Origin: an uncultured Coriobacteriaceae bacterium
GTDB taxonomy: Bacteria > Actinomycetota > Coriobacteriia > Coriobacteriales > UMGS124
Length of the DNA: 42,450 nt
Direction of reading: 5' to 3'
Assembly: GCA_900539345.1 (NCBI GenBank)
Contig: UQBS01000021.1
Coordinates: 1 to 42,450 of the forward strand
Below are positions 41,720 through 42,450 of the stretch, one piece after another. The position numbers were made by a program, and so were the translations under genes. Within the stretch, counting starts at the first letter, position 1. Each line of letters begins with the position of its first letter. The notes beneath the pieces were generated by a model. The model was not told where the DNA came from and ran no database searches. It saw only the letters and a program-made list of their open reading frames with translations.

Positions 41720-41764
41720 CAGCGCCCCGTTCCTGGAAATCACCGAGGAACGGGGCGCTGTTTT
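41720..41764 (+). terminator. Rho-independent terminator after iorB
   Basis: A 15-bp perfect stem CAGCGCCCCGTTCCT / AGGAACGGGGCGCTG is followed by TTTT. It ends the NlpC-iorAB group. Confidence 0.93.
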
Positions 41765-42000
41765 GTAGTCGCAAACAAAAACCCTACGCCTAAGACACCT
41801 GGCAGAATGCCGCGCAAACCTTATCAGCCAAAACGTAAAGCTACGCAAGTCAATCAGTCAGCCGACGATTCCCAAAGTGCAACAGAATCAAGAGTTTCAC
41901 AGACGGTTTAGCAGCCAAAACGCTGTTGACCAATGGGAGACAACTTCATTAGTCATAGACTCAAATAGCAAACTTAAATACCTTAATTCCCATCTCATTG
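41765..42000. other. AT-richer non-coding stretch between iorB and the insertion sequence
   Basis: No supported gene or RNA was found here. CAGCCAAAACG occurs twice (41825-41835, 41912-41922). Base composition falls here, then rises abruptly near 42,000-42,050. Confidence 0.4.
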
Positions 42001-42450
42001 CAGAGTAACTCTGTTCGAGACTGGGAACGGCACCGCCCCCGAAGCCTTAGATTCGTGCCCGCGGGCCGCATCCGCGGGCGCGGGCACATGCGCCCTGCCC
42101 ACAACGGGCGCAGGACGGGGGCCGACATGGCAGCCGAGAGGAGACCGATCACCTACGAGGACAGGGAGCAGATAGAGGCGGGGCTCAACAGGGGCGACAG
42201 GCTCGCGACGATAGCCAGGTCGCTCGGCAGGACCCAGCAGACCGTGGCGGACGAGATCCGGAGGAACTGGACGTCGGAGCCGAGGGGCAGGCTCGTCGCG
42301 ACCACCCGGAACCTCTGCGTCCACGCGCGCGACTGCGACAGGAGGGACGTGTGCGGCACGGGGTGCGACGTGCCCTGCTGGCGCTGCAAGGCTTGGCGGT
42401 GCAACTCCGCGTGCCCCGACTTCGAGGCCTCGATGTGCCCCAGGCACTCC
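42000..42450 (+). mobile_element. Left part of an IS30-family insertion sequence (runs off the window)
   Basis: From about 42,000 the sequence becomes very GC-rich and leads into an IS30-type transposase gene. The exact left inverted repeat cannot be set without the right end; the stretch GCAGAGTAACTCTG near 42,000-42,013 is a candidate edge. AGG arginine codons, rare in the neighbouring genes, are common inside it, which fits recent arrival. Confidence 0.6.
42127..42450 (+). CDS. IS30-family transposase, N-terminal part (partial)
   Basis: An open frame of 108 codons runs from ATG 42127 to the window edge with no stop. It begins with a helix-turn-helix of the IS30 type (ITYEDREQIEAGLNRGD, then TIARSLGRTQQTVADEIRRN) that reads the element ends. 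A cysteine-rich stretch follows (CVHARDC, CGTGC, CWRCKAWRC, CPDF), as in many IS30 proteins of Coriobacteria and Firmicutes. The DDE catalytic core lies beyond the window, so whether the gene is intact is unknown. The ribosome site is weak. Confidence 0.85.
   Translation, partial: MAAERRPITYEDREQIEAGLNRGDRLATIARSLGRTQQTVADEIRRNWTSEPRGRLVATTRNLCVHARDCDRRDVCGTGCDVPCWRCKAWRCNSACPDFEASMCPRHS

Overview
The window comes from a high-GC actinobacterium, most likely of class Coriobacteriia (the Collinsella/Olsenella/Eggerthella kind of gut bacterium). The reasons are the GC-rich codon use, actinobacterial blocks such as PgsA-like / FHA / FtsR-type MerR, and large SLH- and InlB-repeat-bearing surface proteins beside an indolepyruvate:ferredoxin oxidoreductase. 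The genus cannot be fixed from the sequence alone.

Region 1 (1-12,210) is accessory and secreted. It holds the C-terminal piece of an Ig/CUB-like surface protein, a 1,556-residue secreted protein (papain-fold peptidase, SH3-like, ricin-type lectin, InlB repeats, three SLH domains), an unrecognised exported 774-residue protein, and a 1,265-residue BspA-type leucine-rich-repeat protein. The last one ends in the same InlB/SLH/LRR/acidic-tail module as the peptidase protein. The two SLH genes are mosaics: base composition changes abruptly inside them, and they contain long near-identical internal duplications. The spacers hold strong hairpins and a shared leader motif.

Region 2 (12,281-15,868, minus strand) holds an AAA-ATPase/PD-(D/E)XK protein and a two-gene membrane sensor-kinase operon. 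In that operon the phospho-accepting histidine and the ATPase domain lie on different proteins.

Region 3 (16,118-31,679, plus strand) is the conserved core: rpsO, pnp, dapB, RNase J, ftsK, a RodZ-like HTH membrane protein, yajQ, rimO, a PgsA-CinA fusion, recA and recX. It covers RNA turnover, lysine/peptidoglycan precursor synthesis, division and DNA translocation, ribosome modification, phospholipid synthesis and recombination.

Region 4 (31,797-41,764) has tRNA-Pro(GGG), a second CDP-alcohol phosphatidyltransferase, a Tat-type D,D-carboxypeptidase, an FHA protein with an FtsR-like MerR regulator, three tandem coiled-coil NlpC/P60 hydrolases (two with Tat-type signals) and iorA-iorB. Most of it is envelope growth and remodelling.

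Region 5 (about 42,000-42,450) is the left end of an IS30-family insertion sequence. Its transposase gene runs off the window.

The best candidates for something new are the PgsA-CinA fusion, the split sensor kinase, the mosaic SLH surface-protein module and the run of Tat-type signals on cell-wall enzymes. I did not find a clear-cut new defence or mobile system.
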